From assembly GCA_024641475.1 (NCBI GenBank), contig JAHECZ010000003.1:1962-65961 (forward strand): DNA of 64,000 nt. Direction: 5' to 3'. Of this stretch, positions 54,221 to 63,700 are shown one piece after another; within the stretch, counting starts at the first letter, position 1, and every line of letters starts with the position of its first letter. The notes under the pieces were generated by a model. The model was not told the DNA's origin. It ran no database searches and saw only the letters and a program-made list of their open reading frames with translations. This DNA is from Gammaproteobacteria bacterium (GTDB taxonomy: Bacteria > Pseudomonadota > Gammaproteobacteria > UBA6429 > Thiohalophilaceae). The position numbers and the translations under genes are program-made.

Positions 54221-56029
54221 ATGTCTATCACGGTTAACACAGCCGCCCGCTTGCACCCAACTGGCCCGGGCCTGCGCGAGTTATTTCGTCCGGTACTGGT
54301 GCATAAGCGCAGCCTGATCCTGGCCAACATTTTTGCTTTCATCGCGGTGATGGCCAGTGTGCCGGTGCCACTGTTAATGCCCTTGCTGGTGGACGAGGTT
54401 TTACTCAACAAACCCGGCAAACTTATCGCATCGATTCAAGCGTTTTTCCCCGCTGCGTGGTGGGGCCCTGTCTTATATATATGCAGCCTGTTGGTGGTCA
54501 CGATGCTGTTACGCATCATCACCATCAGCTTTGGCGTATTACAGACACGCCAGTTCACGCTGATTGCCAAGGACATTACCTATCGTTTGCGCGTGGCCCT
54601 GCTTACACGACTACAAACGATCTCCCTGTCGGAATATGAAACCCTGGGTAGTGGCAAAGTGGCCAGTCATCTGGTGACTGACATGAATACCATCGATGAA
54701 TTTATTGGATCAGCGATCAGCAAATTCCTGATCGCGCTATTGAGCGTCATCGGGATTAGTGGCGTGCTGTTATGGCTGCATTGGCAACTGGCTTTATTTA
54801 TTCTGCTCCTGAATCCGCTGGTGATCTTTTTCACCCTGAGCCTGGGTAATAAAGTCAAACAACTGAAGCGGCAGGAAAATCGCGCGGTTGAAGTATTTCA
54901 ACAAGCCTTGATTGAAACCCTCGATGGCATACGCCAAATCCGCGCCAGTCATCGTGAGCAGTATTATATAAAGAGTGTCATCGATCGCGCCCGTGGTATC
55001 CGTAGCAACGCCGCAGAATTTGCCTGGCGTTCGGATGCCGCCTCACGCTTTTCCTTCGGTGTATTCCTGATGGGCTTCGACAGTTTCCGCGCCATCAGCA
55101 TGTTAATGGTGGTGTTCTCCAATCTCACGATTGGCGAAATGATGGCGGTATTCGGTTATTTGTGGTTCATGATGGGTCCGGTACAGGAGTTGCTCAGCAT
55201 TCAATATCATTTTTTCAGTGCGCGTGCCGCGCAACAACGCATCAATAATCTACAACAGCTACGCTCCGAACCGATCTATCCACATACGCATAATCCCTTC
55301 GTGGCAAAAACCACCGTTGGCATTCGGCTGGAACATTTAGTCTTCGCCTATGGCGAGCGCGAGCCGGTATTACAGGATATTTCCTTAACAATAAAACCCG
55401 GCGAAAAGATCGCACTGGTGGGTGCCAGCGGTGGTGGCAAATCGACATTGGCGCAAGTGTTGTTGGGATTATATCCATTGCAATCCGGCATGGTGTATTT
55501 CGATGAGATTCCGGTTACCGAAATTGGTTTGGATGTGGTGCGCCAGCATGTAGCCATCGTGTTGCAACAACCCGCCTTGTTCAACGATACGCTGCGCAAT
55601 AATCTCACCATGGGCATTCCCGCTTCGGATGAGCAATTGTGGCAGGCCTTAACCATTGCACAACTCACGGACACTGTGCGGGATTTGCCACAAGGCCTGG
55701 ACACATTGATCGGTCAGGATGGTGTACGCCTCTCCGGCGGGCAACAACAACGCCTGGCGATAGCACGAATGATCCTCGCCAAACCAAAAGTAGTGATCCT
55801 CGATGAAGCCACCTCAGCGCTGGATACGCATACTGAATCACAGCTCCACACCGCGCTACACAATTTTTTGCAGGATCGCACCACGCTCATCATTGCTCAC
55901 CGCTTAAGCGCCGTGAAACAGGCCGATCATGTTTATGTATTCGATGCCGGGCAGATCATCGAACAAGGCCATCACGATGAATTGATCCAGAGCGGTGGTA
56001 TTTATCAACGGCTTTACGGCAATCAATAA
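54221..56029 (+). CDS. ABC exporter, fused permease and ATPase (MsbA-like)
   Basis: 602 residues: six-helix ABC transmembrane domain (about 30-310) and ATPase domain (about 360-600) with Walker A GASGGGKST (near 403-411), Q loop VLQQPALFN, signature LSGGQQQRLA and Walker B VILDEATSALD, then IAHRL. A complete half-transporter that would dimerise to export lipid, peptide or drug. The substrate is unclear. The next gene starts 14 bases after its stop. Confidence 0.92.
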   Translation: MSITVNTAARLHPTGPGLRELFRPVLVHKRSLILANIFAFIAVMASVPVPLLMPLLVDEVLLNKPGKLIASIQAFFPAAWWGPVLYICSLLVVTMLLRIITISFGVLQTRQFTLIAKDITYRLRVALLTRLQTISLSEYETLGSGKVASHLVTDMNTIDEFIGSAISKFLIALLSVIGISGVLLWLHWQLALFILLLNPLVIFFTLSLGNKVKQLKRQENRAVEVFQQALIETLDGIRQIRASHREQYYIKSVIDRARGIRSNAAEFAWRSDAASRFSFGVFLMGFDSFRAISMLMVVFSNLTIGEMMAVFGYLWFMMGPVQELLSIQYHFFSARAAQQRINNLQQLRSEPIYPHTHNPFVAKTTVGIRLEHLVFAYGEREPVLQDISLTIKPGEKIALVGASGGGKSTLAQVLLGLYPLQSGMVYFDEIPVTEIGLDVVRQHVAIVLQQPALFNDTLRNNLTMGIPASDEQLWQALTIAQLTDTVRDLPQGLDTLIGQDGVRLSGGQQQRLAIARMILAKPKVVILDEATSALDTHTESQLHTALHNFLQDRTTLIIAHRLSAVKQADHVYVFDAGQIIEQGHHDELIQSGGIYQRLYGNQ

Positions 56030-56042
56030 TCACGAGGTTGAC

Positions 56043-56738
56043 ATGAAACCCATCCGTATCTTTCGACATTTGGCCTGCGAAGGCCCGGGCATCCTTCTCG
56101 ATCTGATCCAGCAACAACAGATTCCCTATGATTTGATCACGATCGATTCGGGCATGGCCATACCGCCACAAGTCGATGATGTCTGTGGTTTGATCTTCAT
56201 GGGTGGACCGATGAGTGTGAATGATCCCCTGCCGTGGATCGACGATGAATTAACCTTAATTCGACTTGCCATCAAAAATAATGTCCCCGTGTTGGGTATT
56301 TGCCTGGGTAGTCAGCTAATGGCAAAAGCCTTGGGCAAACGTGTTAGCTCCGGACCCTGCATGGAACTCGGCTGGGCGCCGGTGCATAAAACCCGCGAGT
56401 CTTTATGGAGCGATGGCTTGCCTGACAGTTTCGATGTGATTCACTGGCACGGTGAAACGTTTGAAATACCGGATGGCGCGCAACTGCTTTTTGCCAGTGA
56501 CAAGTATGCGCATCAGGGCTTTGCGCTGGGCCCGCATCTGGCCCTGCAATTTCATGTGGAGTTGACCTCCGCCATGGTTGAGGAATGGCTGCATCTCAAT
56601 CCGTCCGACCTGGAACGACGTTGTCATGCCGAACATGACGCTGCGGCGATACGCGCTGCCACGCCTGCAAAAATTCAGGATCTGCATTTCACTGCCGCGC
56701 TGTTACTGGGACATTGGCTGGATGGTTGCCAGCATTGA
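56043..56738 (+). CDS. Class I glutamine amidotransferase-like protein (YfeJ/GMP synthase-like)
   Basis: 231 residues from ATG 56043 (GAGG eight or nine bases upstream). Class I amidotransferase domain: catalytic cysteine in GICLGSQLMA, FMGGPMS upstream oxyanion segment, His and Glu in LQFHVELT. No synthetase partner domain, so its acceptor is unknown; relatives include YfeJ and gamma-glutamyl-type amidohydrolases. The start at 55995 is inside the ABC gene. Confidence 0.9.
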   Translation: MKPIRIFRHLACEGPGILLDLIQQQQIPYDLITIDSGMAIPPQVDDVCGLIFMGGPMSVNDPLPWIDDELTLIRLAIKNNVPVLGICLGSQLMAKALGKRVSSGPCMELGWAPVHKTRESLWSDGLPDSFDVIHWHGETFEIPDGAQLLFASDKYAHQGFALGPHLALQFHVELTSAMVEEWLHLNPSDLERRCHAEHDAAAIRAATPAKIQDLHFTAALLLGHWLDGCQH

Positions 56739-56757
56739 ATAGTTGCTTCACAGAAAT

Positions 56758-57291
56758 TCAGAAATCAACCTGTTTGTTACGATACAGATCCAGCAGCATC
56801 ACTCCAACGATCGTTTTAGCATCATAAATTGTACCTGTTGCGATCCAGTCGTGGATGGTAGTCAAATCAATCCAGTGTACTTCGATCAGTTCACCCGGTT
56901 CATGTTGCTGCGCTACCTGTTGCAAACCCGTGGCAAAATACAGATGCACCATCTCGGTAAAAATTCCGGGTGAGCTGATGGTCTTGCCTAAATAGATGAA
57001 TTCCGTTGCGGTTAATCCTGCCTCTTCACGCAATTCCCGTTGTGCGGTTTGCAAGGTCGGTTCCTGATTATCAATTTTGCCGGCCGGGATCTCCCACACC
57101 CAGCCCCCGGTCAAATGTCGGTATTGACGCAGCAGGCACACGCGCTGATCCTCATCCACGACAAGCACACCCACCCCACCGGGGTGATGCACAATCTCCA
57201 TATCCAACTGATGTCCATTAGGCAAGATTACCTGCTCCTGGGTCAGACGAATAATCCGGCCTTGAAATATCTCACGTGACTTGTCAGTCAT
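56758..57291 (-). CDS. NUDIX hydrolase (ADP-ribose pyrophosphatase type)
   Basis: 177 residues from ATG 57291. The NUDIX box is GKIDNQEPTLQTAQRELREEAG (read as GKIDNQEP and RELREEAGL), matching GX5EX7REUXEEXGU. The fold region LLRQYRHLTGGWVWEIPAG is typical of ADP-ribose or UDP-sugar pyrophosphatases. Cleaves nucleoside diphosphates linked to another group. ATG 57318 is possible. Convergent with the amidotransferase gene and divergent from the MoaD-like gene. Confidence 0.9.
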   Translation of the reverse strand: MTDKSREIFQGRIIRLTQEQVILPNGHQLDMEIVHHPGGVGVLVVDEDQRVCLLRQYRHLTGGWVWEIPAGKIDNQEPTLQTAQRELREEAGLTATEFIYLGKTISSPGIFTEMVHLYFATGLQQVAQQHEPGELIEVHWIDLTTIHDWIATGTIYDAKTIVGVMLLDLYRNKQVDF

Positions 57292-57374
57292 TGTGTTGAT
57301 CCTGTGCTGATCGCGCACTTGCCAAAGGTGACCTAGCGCTTTCTGTTAACCACTTCAAATTTGATATTTCTTCC

Positions 57375-57626
57375 ATGGCTAAGATACTGTATTTCGGCCC
57401 ACTTGCCGATATGTTACATAAAGAAGCGGAACAACCGGCGCTCTCTGCAGAATTATCCACGGTGAGTGCCTTATTGGCGCATTTGCGCAAACGCGGGAAT
57501 GATTGGTCCCTGTATCTCGCACACAAGAAGGCGCAGGTAACAATCAACCGTCAGTTTGGAGCCGTGACCAGCGCCATTCGCGATAGTGACGAAATCGCAT
57601 TAATTCCCATTTCGCGGCGAGCCTAG
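57375..57626 (+). CDS. MoaD/ThiS-like ubiquitin-fold protein without terminal diglycine
   Basis: 83 residues with MoaD-like features: KILYFGPLADML, VSALLAHLRKRG, VTINRQFGAVTSAIRDSDEIALIP. MoaD proteins end in Gly-Gly, which is adenylated and thiocarboxylated to donate sulfur. Here the end is PISRRA, so this chemistry cannot occur without change. Either a derived non-sulfur carrier, a decayed copy, or a family needing processing. No moa or thi genes adjoin. No strong ribosome site; the ATG follows the divergent NUDIX gene by 83 bases. Confidence 0.7.
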   Translation: MAKILYFGPLADMLHKEAEQPALSAELSTVSALLAHLRKRGNDWSLYLAHKKAQVTINRQFGAVTSAIRDSDEIALIPISRRA

Positions 57627-57717
57627 AGCCGATATAGACCAAACCAAGCCGTTCTTAGCTGCAAAATACGCGAACAACTCCATAGTTGTACTACGCCGAT
57701 TGCGTTACCATTTCACC

Positions 57718-60153
57718 ATGGATAGTCATATACAGTCAGCCGTTACTTCCCCGTTGCGTAGCCTGCGGACGACGGCCTATGCCCTGATGGAACATGCTCC
57801 GGAACCGACACTATTGCTGGATGGCCATGGCCAAATACTGTTATCGAATCCGGCCATGGCGGCATTGATCGGTGCCGCATCCATGCAAACCCGGCTGAGT
57901 GATTATTTGAACCCGACAGATAAATTACTCTTGCAGAAAAATTTTGAGAATTTACGTCTAACCCGTCAGCCACAACAATTTATTGCAAGTTATCCAGAAC
58001 CGGGTCGTGAGCCACAATATTTTCAGCACCTGCTGATACCGGTTATACATGAACAGCAGTTACTCGCTGTATTGGTGCAATTGCATGCAACCCTGGCAGA
58101 ACAAGAATTACAGCAACAAGTGCAACAGTTACAAACTTTGCTATCCCTGATATTTAATCATTCGCCAATCGTATTGTGGATGACCGATACAGCAGGTGTC
58201 TTCACCTTCTCTGAAGGTGCCGGCCTGGTTGACATCGGTCTACGCCCGAAAGAACTAATTGGTCAATCTGTCTTCGAGTTATATCAGGATTATCCAAATA
58301 TTATCGCCTCGACTCGCAAGGCCCTGCAAGGACAACCGGTCACCACGGTCATAGCAGCGCATAATCGCATTTTCCACGTGCACTATCAGCCCATGCTAAA
58401 TGCGCAGCAACAGATCATTGGCTGCGTTGGCGTTGCTTCGGATATCACCGATGTACAAAACACCCTGACGCAAATGCAGACCTTATCGAGCGCACTGGAA
58501 CAAACAGCCGACATGGTCATGATCACGGACTGTGATGGTAATATTGAGTACGTCAATCCCGCTTTTGAACAAATTACCGGGTATTCCCGCGATGAAGTGA
58601 TGCATAAGAAACCCGCCCTGTTCAACTCTGGCAAACAGGAACGGAGTTTTTACAAGAATTTGTGGGATACCATTCTCGGCGGCGATCCGTTTAGCGAAGT
58701 TTTTATTAACAAGCGTAAAGACAACACCATTTATTACGAAGAAAAAACCATCACGCCCATTCGTAATGCCAAAGGTGAAATCGCCCACTTCGTCGCCACC
58801 GGCCGCGATGTATCAGACCGCATGCGTACGCAGGAACGCATGCAATTCATGGCGCATCATGATGCACTGACCAAATTACCCAATCGAACCTTGTTCATGG
58901 ACCGGCTGCGGCAGGCCATGGCACGTAGCCATTGGCACAAACGTATGGCTGCGGTGGTCATTCTCGATCTCGACAATTTCAATCAACTCAATGTTCAGCT
59001 GGGACAGGCGAATTGTGATCAGATTTTACAACAGCTTGCCAGGAGACTGGCCGGCAGCGTACGTACTGGTGATACGGTAGCACGTTTTGGCAGCGATGAA
59101 TTTGCAATCTTATTGGAAGATATGGCCGCAGAAAAAGACGTGTTGCAACTTACCAAAAAATTACTTGATACGCTCATATCGCCTTTTGTAATCGACACGC
59201 AGGAATATACGACAACCGCCAGCCTCGGCGTAAGTATTTTTCCCAATGATGGTGATGATGCCGAGATATTGTTACGCAATGCCGACACCGCCATGTATCG
59301 CGCCAAGAATCTTGGTCGCAACACCTATCAATTTTATTCCAGCGATCTTAGCGCCCGTGTCTTTGAACGCCTTAGTATGGAGACATCGCTGCGTCAAGCA
59401 CTGGTGCGTGAAGAATTTTTCCTGCTCTATCAACCTCAATTTGATGTATTGCAACAGCGCGTTATCGGTGCTGAAGCGCTACTTCGCTGGCGTCATCCGG
59501 AAATGGGCGTTATTTCCCCATATGACTTTATCCCGGCACTGGAAGAAACCGGTCTAATTGCGCCAGTAGGTGAATGGGTTACACGTCAGGCGTGTCGGCA
59601 ATCTCGTCAGTGGGAACACGCAGGCATCACGGATGTCGTTATGTCAATCAATCTTTCCGGGCGACAGTTCAACAATCCGGATTTTTTCAAAAACATCCAT
59701 GCCATCATCGATTCCACCCAGGTCAATCCGGCCTTGCTGGAATTGGAATTAACTGAAAGCATGTTGATGCGCAATGACAGCAAAACGATCAGTGCATTGA
59801 ACTCGCTACACCATCTGGGCGTAAGCATTGCAATTGACGATTTCGGCACGGGTTATTCTTCATTAAACTACTTGCGCCGCTTTCCAATCAGTACCCTGAA
59901 AATCGATCGTTCTTTCATTCGCGATATTGTTGAGGATGCTGATGACGCCGCTATTGCCAGCGCCATTGTTGTGATGGGGCAAAGCCTGAATCTGAGGGTT
60001 ATCGCTGAAGGGGTGGAAAACCCACAACAGCTGGAATTACTCCAACGCCACGGCTGTCATCTTATTCAAGGTAACCTGTCAGGTATGGCGATACCCGCAG
60101 ATGAATTAGAGCGGTTATTGATGCGCCAGCTTCAAGTAACAAGTAACGAGTAA
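57718..60153 (+). CDS. Cytoplasmic PAS-PAS-GGDEF-EAL protein (c-di-GMP)
   Basis: 811 residues from ATG 57718, no membrane segment. Two or three PAS domains (about 20-130, 135-250, 255-370) with ITDCDGNIEYVNPAFEQITG and GRDVSDRM, then a GGDEF domain whose motif is GSDEF (RFGSDEF near 458) with RTGD inhibitory site, and an EAL domain with EALLRW, ELTESM, DDFGTG, KIDRSF, AEGVEN and IQGNLSG. The Gly to Ser change in the first motif suggests weak or absent cyclase activity, making it chiefly a phosphodiesterase. The stop codon lies inside a heptanucleotide repeat. Confidence 0.9.
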   Translation: MDSHIQSAVTSPLRSLRTTAYALMEHAPEPTLLLDGHGQILLSNPAMAALIGAASMQTRLSDYLNPTDKLLLQKNFENLRLTRQPQQFIASYPEPGREPQYFQHLLIPVIHEQQLLAVLVQLHATLAEQELQQQVQQLQTLLSLIFNHSPIVLWMTDTAGVFTFSEGAGLVDIGLRPKELIGQSVFELYQDYPNIIASTRKALQGQPVTTVIAAHNRIFHVHYQPMLNAQQQIIGCVGVASDITDVQNTLTQMQTLSSALEQTADMVMITDCDGNIEYVNPAFEQITGYSRDEVMHKKPALFNSGKQERSFYKNLWDTILGGDPFSEVFINKRKDNTIYYEEKTITPIRNAKGEIAHFVATGRDVSDRMRTQERMQFMAHHDALTKLPNRTLFMDRLRQAMARSHWHKRMAAVVILDLDNFNQLNVQLGQANCDQILQQLARRLAGSVRTGDTVARFGSDEFAILLEDMAAEKDVLQLTKKLLDTLISPFVIDTQEYTTTASLGVSIFPNDGDDAEILLRNADTAMYRAKNLGRNTYQFYSSDLSARVFERLSMETSLRQALVREEFFLLYQPQFDVLQQRVIGAEALLRWRHPEMGVISPYDFIPALEETGLIAPVGEWVTRQACRQSRQWEHAGITDVVMSINLSGRQFNNPDFFKNIHAIIDSTQVNPALLELELTESMLMRNDSKTISALNSLHHLGVSIAIDDFGTGYSSLNYLRRFPISTLKIDRSFIRDIVEDADDAAIASAIVVMGQSLNLRVIAEGVENPQQLELLQRHGCHLIQGNLSGMAIPADELERLLMRQLQVTSNE

Positions 60154-60157
60154 CGAG
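60133..60157. repeat. Tandem heptanucleotide repeat across a stop codon
   Basis: CAAGTAA CAAGTAA CGAGTAA CGAG: three and a half copies of a 7-base unit with one change. The stop TAA (60151-60153) of the PAS-GGDEF-EAL gene is in the third copy. Loss or gain of a unit would shift the frame at the C-terminus. Confidence 0.75.
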
Positions 60158-60200
60158 GGAAGGCACACACGCGTTGTGTCTACCTTGCCCGCGCTACTCA

Positions 60201-60575
60201 TCACTCTTGTTGATATTCCGTATATTTTTTCGCACTCCCGCGCACTTTATCCGCTGGATATTTTTTTTCGTTCAATGCGATTTTATTCAGTACGGTAGTC
60301 GGCAAGTCCACTTGCAGGCGATCCGCCAGCCGTAAGGTATAGATAAAAATATCGGCCAATTCGTACGCAACCTGCTGGAGTTTTTCCGCAGGCAGACTGG
60401 CACTTTGCGGTTCGGTGAGCCACTGGAAATGCTCAAGCAATTCCCCCGCCTCGACGATTAACGCCATGGCCAGATTCTTCGGAGAATGAAACTGCTCCCA
60501 ATCGCGTTCCTGGGCAAATTTCCGCAAGCGCAACTGTAAATCTCGCATTTCCTGGAATGACTCATCCGTACTCAT
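60201..60575 (-). CDS. MazG-like nucleotide pyrophosphohydrolase
   Basis: 124 residues, MazG/RS21-C6 (dCTPase-like) fold. Metal-binding residues are in LIVEAGELLEHFQWL (EAGELLE) and ELADIFIYTLRLAD. Hydrolyses nucleoside triphosphates to monophosphate and pyrophosphate, a house-cleaning role. Length equals short MazG-like proteins. Convergent with the GGDEF/EAL gene, and divergent from the final gene. Confidence 0.88.
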   Translation of the reverse strand: MSTDESFQEMRDLQLRLRKFAQERDWEQFHSPKNLAMALIVEAGELLEHFQWLTEPQSASLPAEKLQQVAYELADIFIYTLRLADRLQVDLPTTVLNKIALNEKKYPADKVRGSAKKYTEYQQE

Positions 60576-60712
60576 AAAGGCTCCAATTTCAATATTTTCA
60601 TATAGTTACGTTAAATATCATGACGGTTTTCAGACTGCCGGCAAATCCCCTCTAAACTCAAGGACTTCTTGTACCGATAAGGGAATAGATATTCCTACCT
60701 TAGGCTATAAAG

Positions 60713-63700
60713 TTGGACACCCACAAACAGCCGCATGCAACCTTAACGGGAGTCCCGGTCAAAACGCAATCCCAGGGTCTGCTGGACACCTTTGGTTTTA
60801 ATACCATCCTCGGTCGTTTCCTGTTTACCGCTTTCGTACTCATTGCCGCGACGGTCACTTTTGCCTGGCTGTCACAACAGAAAGTCGACGGCACCAGCAC
60901 ACTCAACACCCATAATCTCACCAGTCGGGTCGCCATGAGCCATTCTCTGCGTGAGTTGAGCAATTTACTCTGGCAGACCGAAATGGATTTTCAGCAAAAT
61001 CTGTTAGTCCCCAGTGAAATCAGTAAACAACAGGTCTTACACGATGTCGAGGAGATACATTCGCGTATCAGTCTTCTCATGCATGAACAGTGGATATCCG
61101 AACATCCTGCAGTCCATAAACCAATTCAACAACTGTCTGTAACAGCCGACGCGATTCGCACACAGATAAAAAAAGTCCTGGAACTACGTGCGGATCCAAC
61201 CAAGGTATTCCCTTATATCAGCATAATGGTCAACGAGTTAAATCCACTCAATATCGAGTTCAATGGCAGTGTTACCGTAGCGATCAATGAAGTGGTCAGT
61301 GATGATGCGCCCACAACTCAGCAACTCCATAGTAAGGAACTGTTTAATGAACTGCGCTATCTCTGGTTACAGCGCATCAATATATTCCGGATATTCTCAT
61401 CCAATCGCTTTGGTGTGTTTGTGCATTCATCCGAAATCAGCCTCAATGCGGCAATTGCAGACATGGCCACGTATGAAAATCGCATCAACACCGTTTTTGC
61501 ACAATTGCAGGATCTGCAACATAGAAACCAGCTCGGTTTTGAACAAACCAGTGCCCTCGCTGATCTGCAGCGCATACATTCGCGTTGGAACCTGAGTTAC
61601 GCCAAGGTTAAGGCCATACTGCTGTCTAACGATGGTTGGCGTACAGACATCCCTCTTCTGCGTGACAAAGTCAATCCACTGTTTATCGATTTATGGGGGC
61701 AATTTCGTGCGATACAACGCCAAGTGGAACAGCGTGCGGTTGAGGATATCAATAGTACAACCGCCGTAGCGGACAATGTATCAACGCAATTGTGGCTACT
61801 TACTTTGATTGTAGTCGTTGTTGCCATGTTCGGCACACTGATCTTTGAAACGCAGATACGTCGGCCTATCACGCGTGTTATACGGGCCTTGCGCGCAGAG
61901 GCAGAAGGTGAAACCAATATTGTTCTTCCTGAATCAAATATCGCCGAAGCGCAGGAATTATCCCAGGCGTTCACCCAAATGCGCGAGCAAATCCACAATC
62001 GCCAGGAACACCTGCAAGCCATCCTGACCTATTCCGCTGAGGCCATTCTCACTGTCAACAACCTTTTTTTTATTGAAAGCTTCAATCCGGCGGCGGAAAA
62101 ACTGTTTGGCTATGCAGCAAGTGAAGTGCTTGGAAAAAATGTCAATGTTTTGGTGCCATCGCCGCATCAGGAAAATCACGACGAATACATCAATCGGGCA
62201 ATTGATTCTGCTGACAAGATTTTATCCGGCAAAGTCCGCGAACTCACTGCCTTGCATCAGGACGGTACAGAACTGGAAATTACCCTGCAAATCACCGAGA
62301 TGTATGTCGGCGGACGCAAGCTCTATCTGGCGCTGGCCGCGGATAACCGCGAACGTCGCAACATGCTGGAGGAAATCCGTGCCCGTGAACAACGCTTGCA
62401 ATCCATACTGGATAATACCGCGGAAGGAATTATCACCTTTAACTACAATGGCCACATCGAAACCTGGAATCGCGCCGCAGAAATATTATTTGGCTGGGAT
62501 GTGGAAGAAGTAATTGGCACGCATCTGTCACGCTATCTGTCGTTTGATGAAATCGATAATCCGTATTGCCCAATTGGTGTTGCTCCCGAGTTTGATGTTC
62601 GCCGCTATGTTGGTCAGGAAACCGAGGTATTCGGACAGGCAAGAAACGGCGGCGTGTTTCCTTTGTCACTCAAACTCAGTCGCATGATGCACGACGGCGC
62701 CTCCAAATATACGGCTGTCATCGCCAATATTGCCGAGCGCAAGGCAATGATGGAAAACCTGCGCAATATGGCGGAACACGACAGCCTGACCGGATTGTTT
62801 AATCGCGCTTATTTTCATGCTGTCCTGGATCGCACGGTGACTGAAGTTAAAGAAAATCTGCGACCACACTGCGCACTGTTTTATCTGGATCTCGATAACT
62901 TTAAATATGTCAACGATACACTGGGCCATGCCGCCGGCGACAAGCTCATTGTGGAGGTATCGAAGTTACTCATTCAACGCACCCGCCGCAGTGATCTGGT
63001 GGCACGCCTGGGTGGTGATGAATTTGTGGTACTTGTGAATCAGGCCAATCTGGAACAAATCCCCAAAATAGCCGAGTCATTCCGGCTGCTGCTGGCAGAA
63101 TACGCCTTCCATTTTAATGGCCGCACTGTCGACATTGGCTGCTCTATTGGAGTCGCCATCATCACGCAGGAAATGGGTTCATCCAGCGAAGTGATGTCGC
63201 AAGCCGATCTGGCCTGCCATCTGGCAAAACGCGGTGGCCGCAACCGGGTACATATTTTCACCCGGGAAAATGATCAAGATGTCCATACCATGTCGATCGA
63301 TATCGGCTGGTCGCGGCGGATCAAACAGGCACTGGAACACAATCGATTCGTCCTGGCAGCCCAACCGATTGTCGATACCCAACATCGCAATACTGTCTCG
63401 TTTGAAATACTGCTGCGCATGCTTGATGAGGATGGTACGGTGATCATGCCGGCAGGCTTTCTGCCAACAGCGGAACGCTTTGGCTTGTCCGCGGAGATTG
63501 ATGCGTGGGTGATTCGTCATGCCATCCAACACCTGGCCTATGTGCGTTCCCAAGGTGCAAACATACGCTATGCACTGAATCTATCGGGACAATCCATTAC
63601 CGCACCATTAATTGCGGAATTAATCCCGGCTATGCTGCACCAAACCGGACTGGAACCTGCCGCACTAACCTTTGAAATTACCGAAACTGCCGCCATTGGC

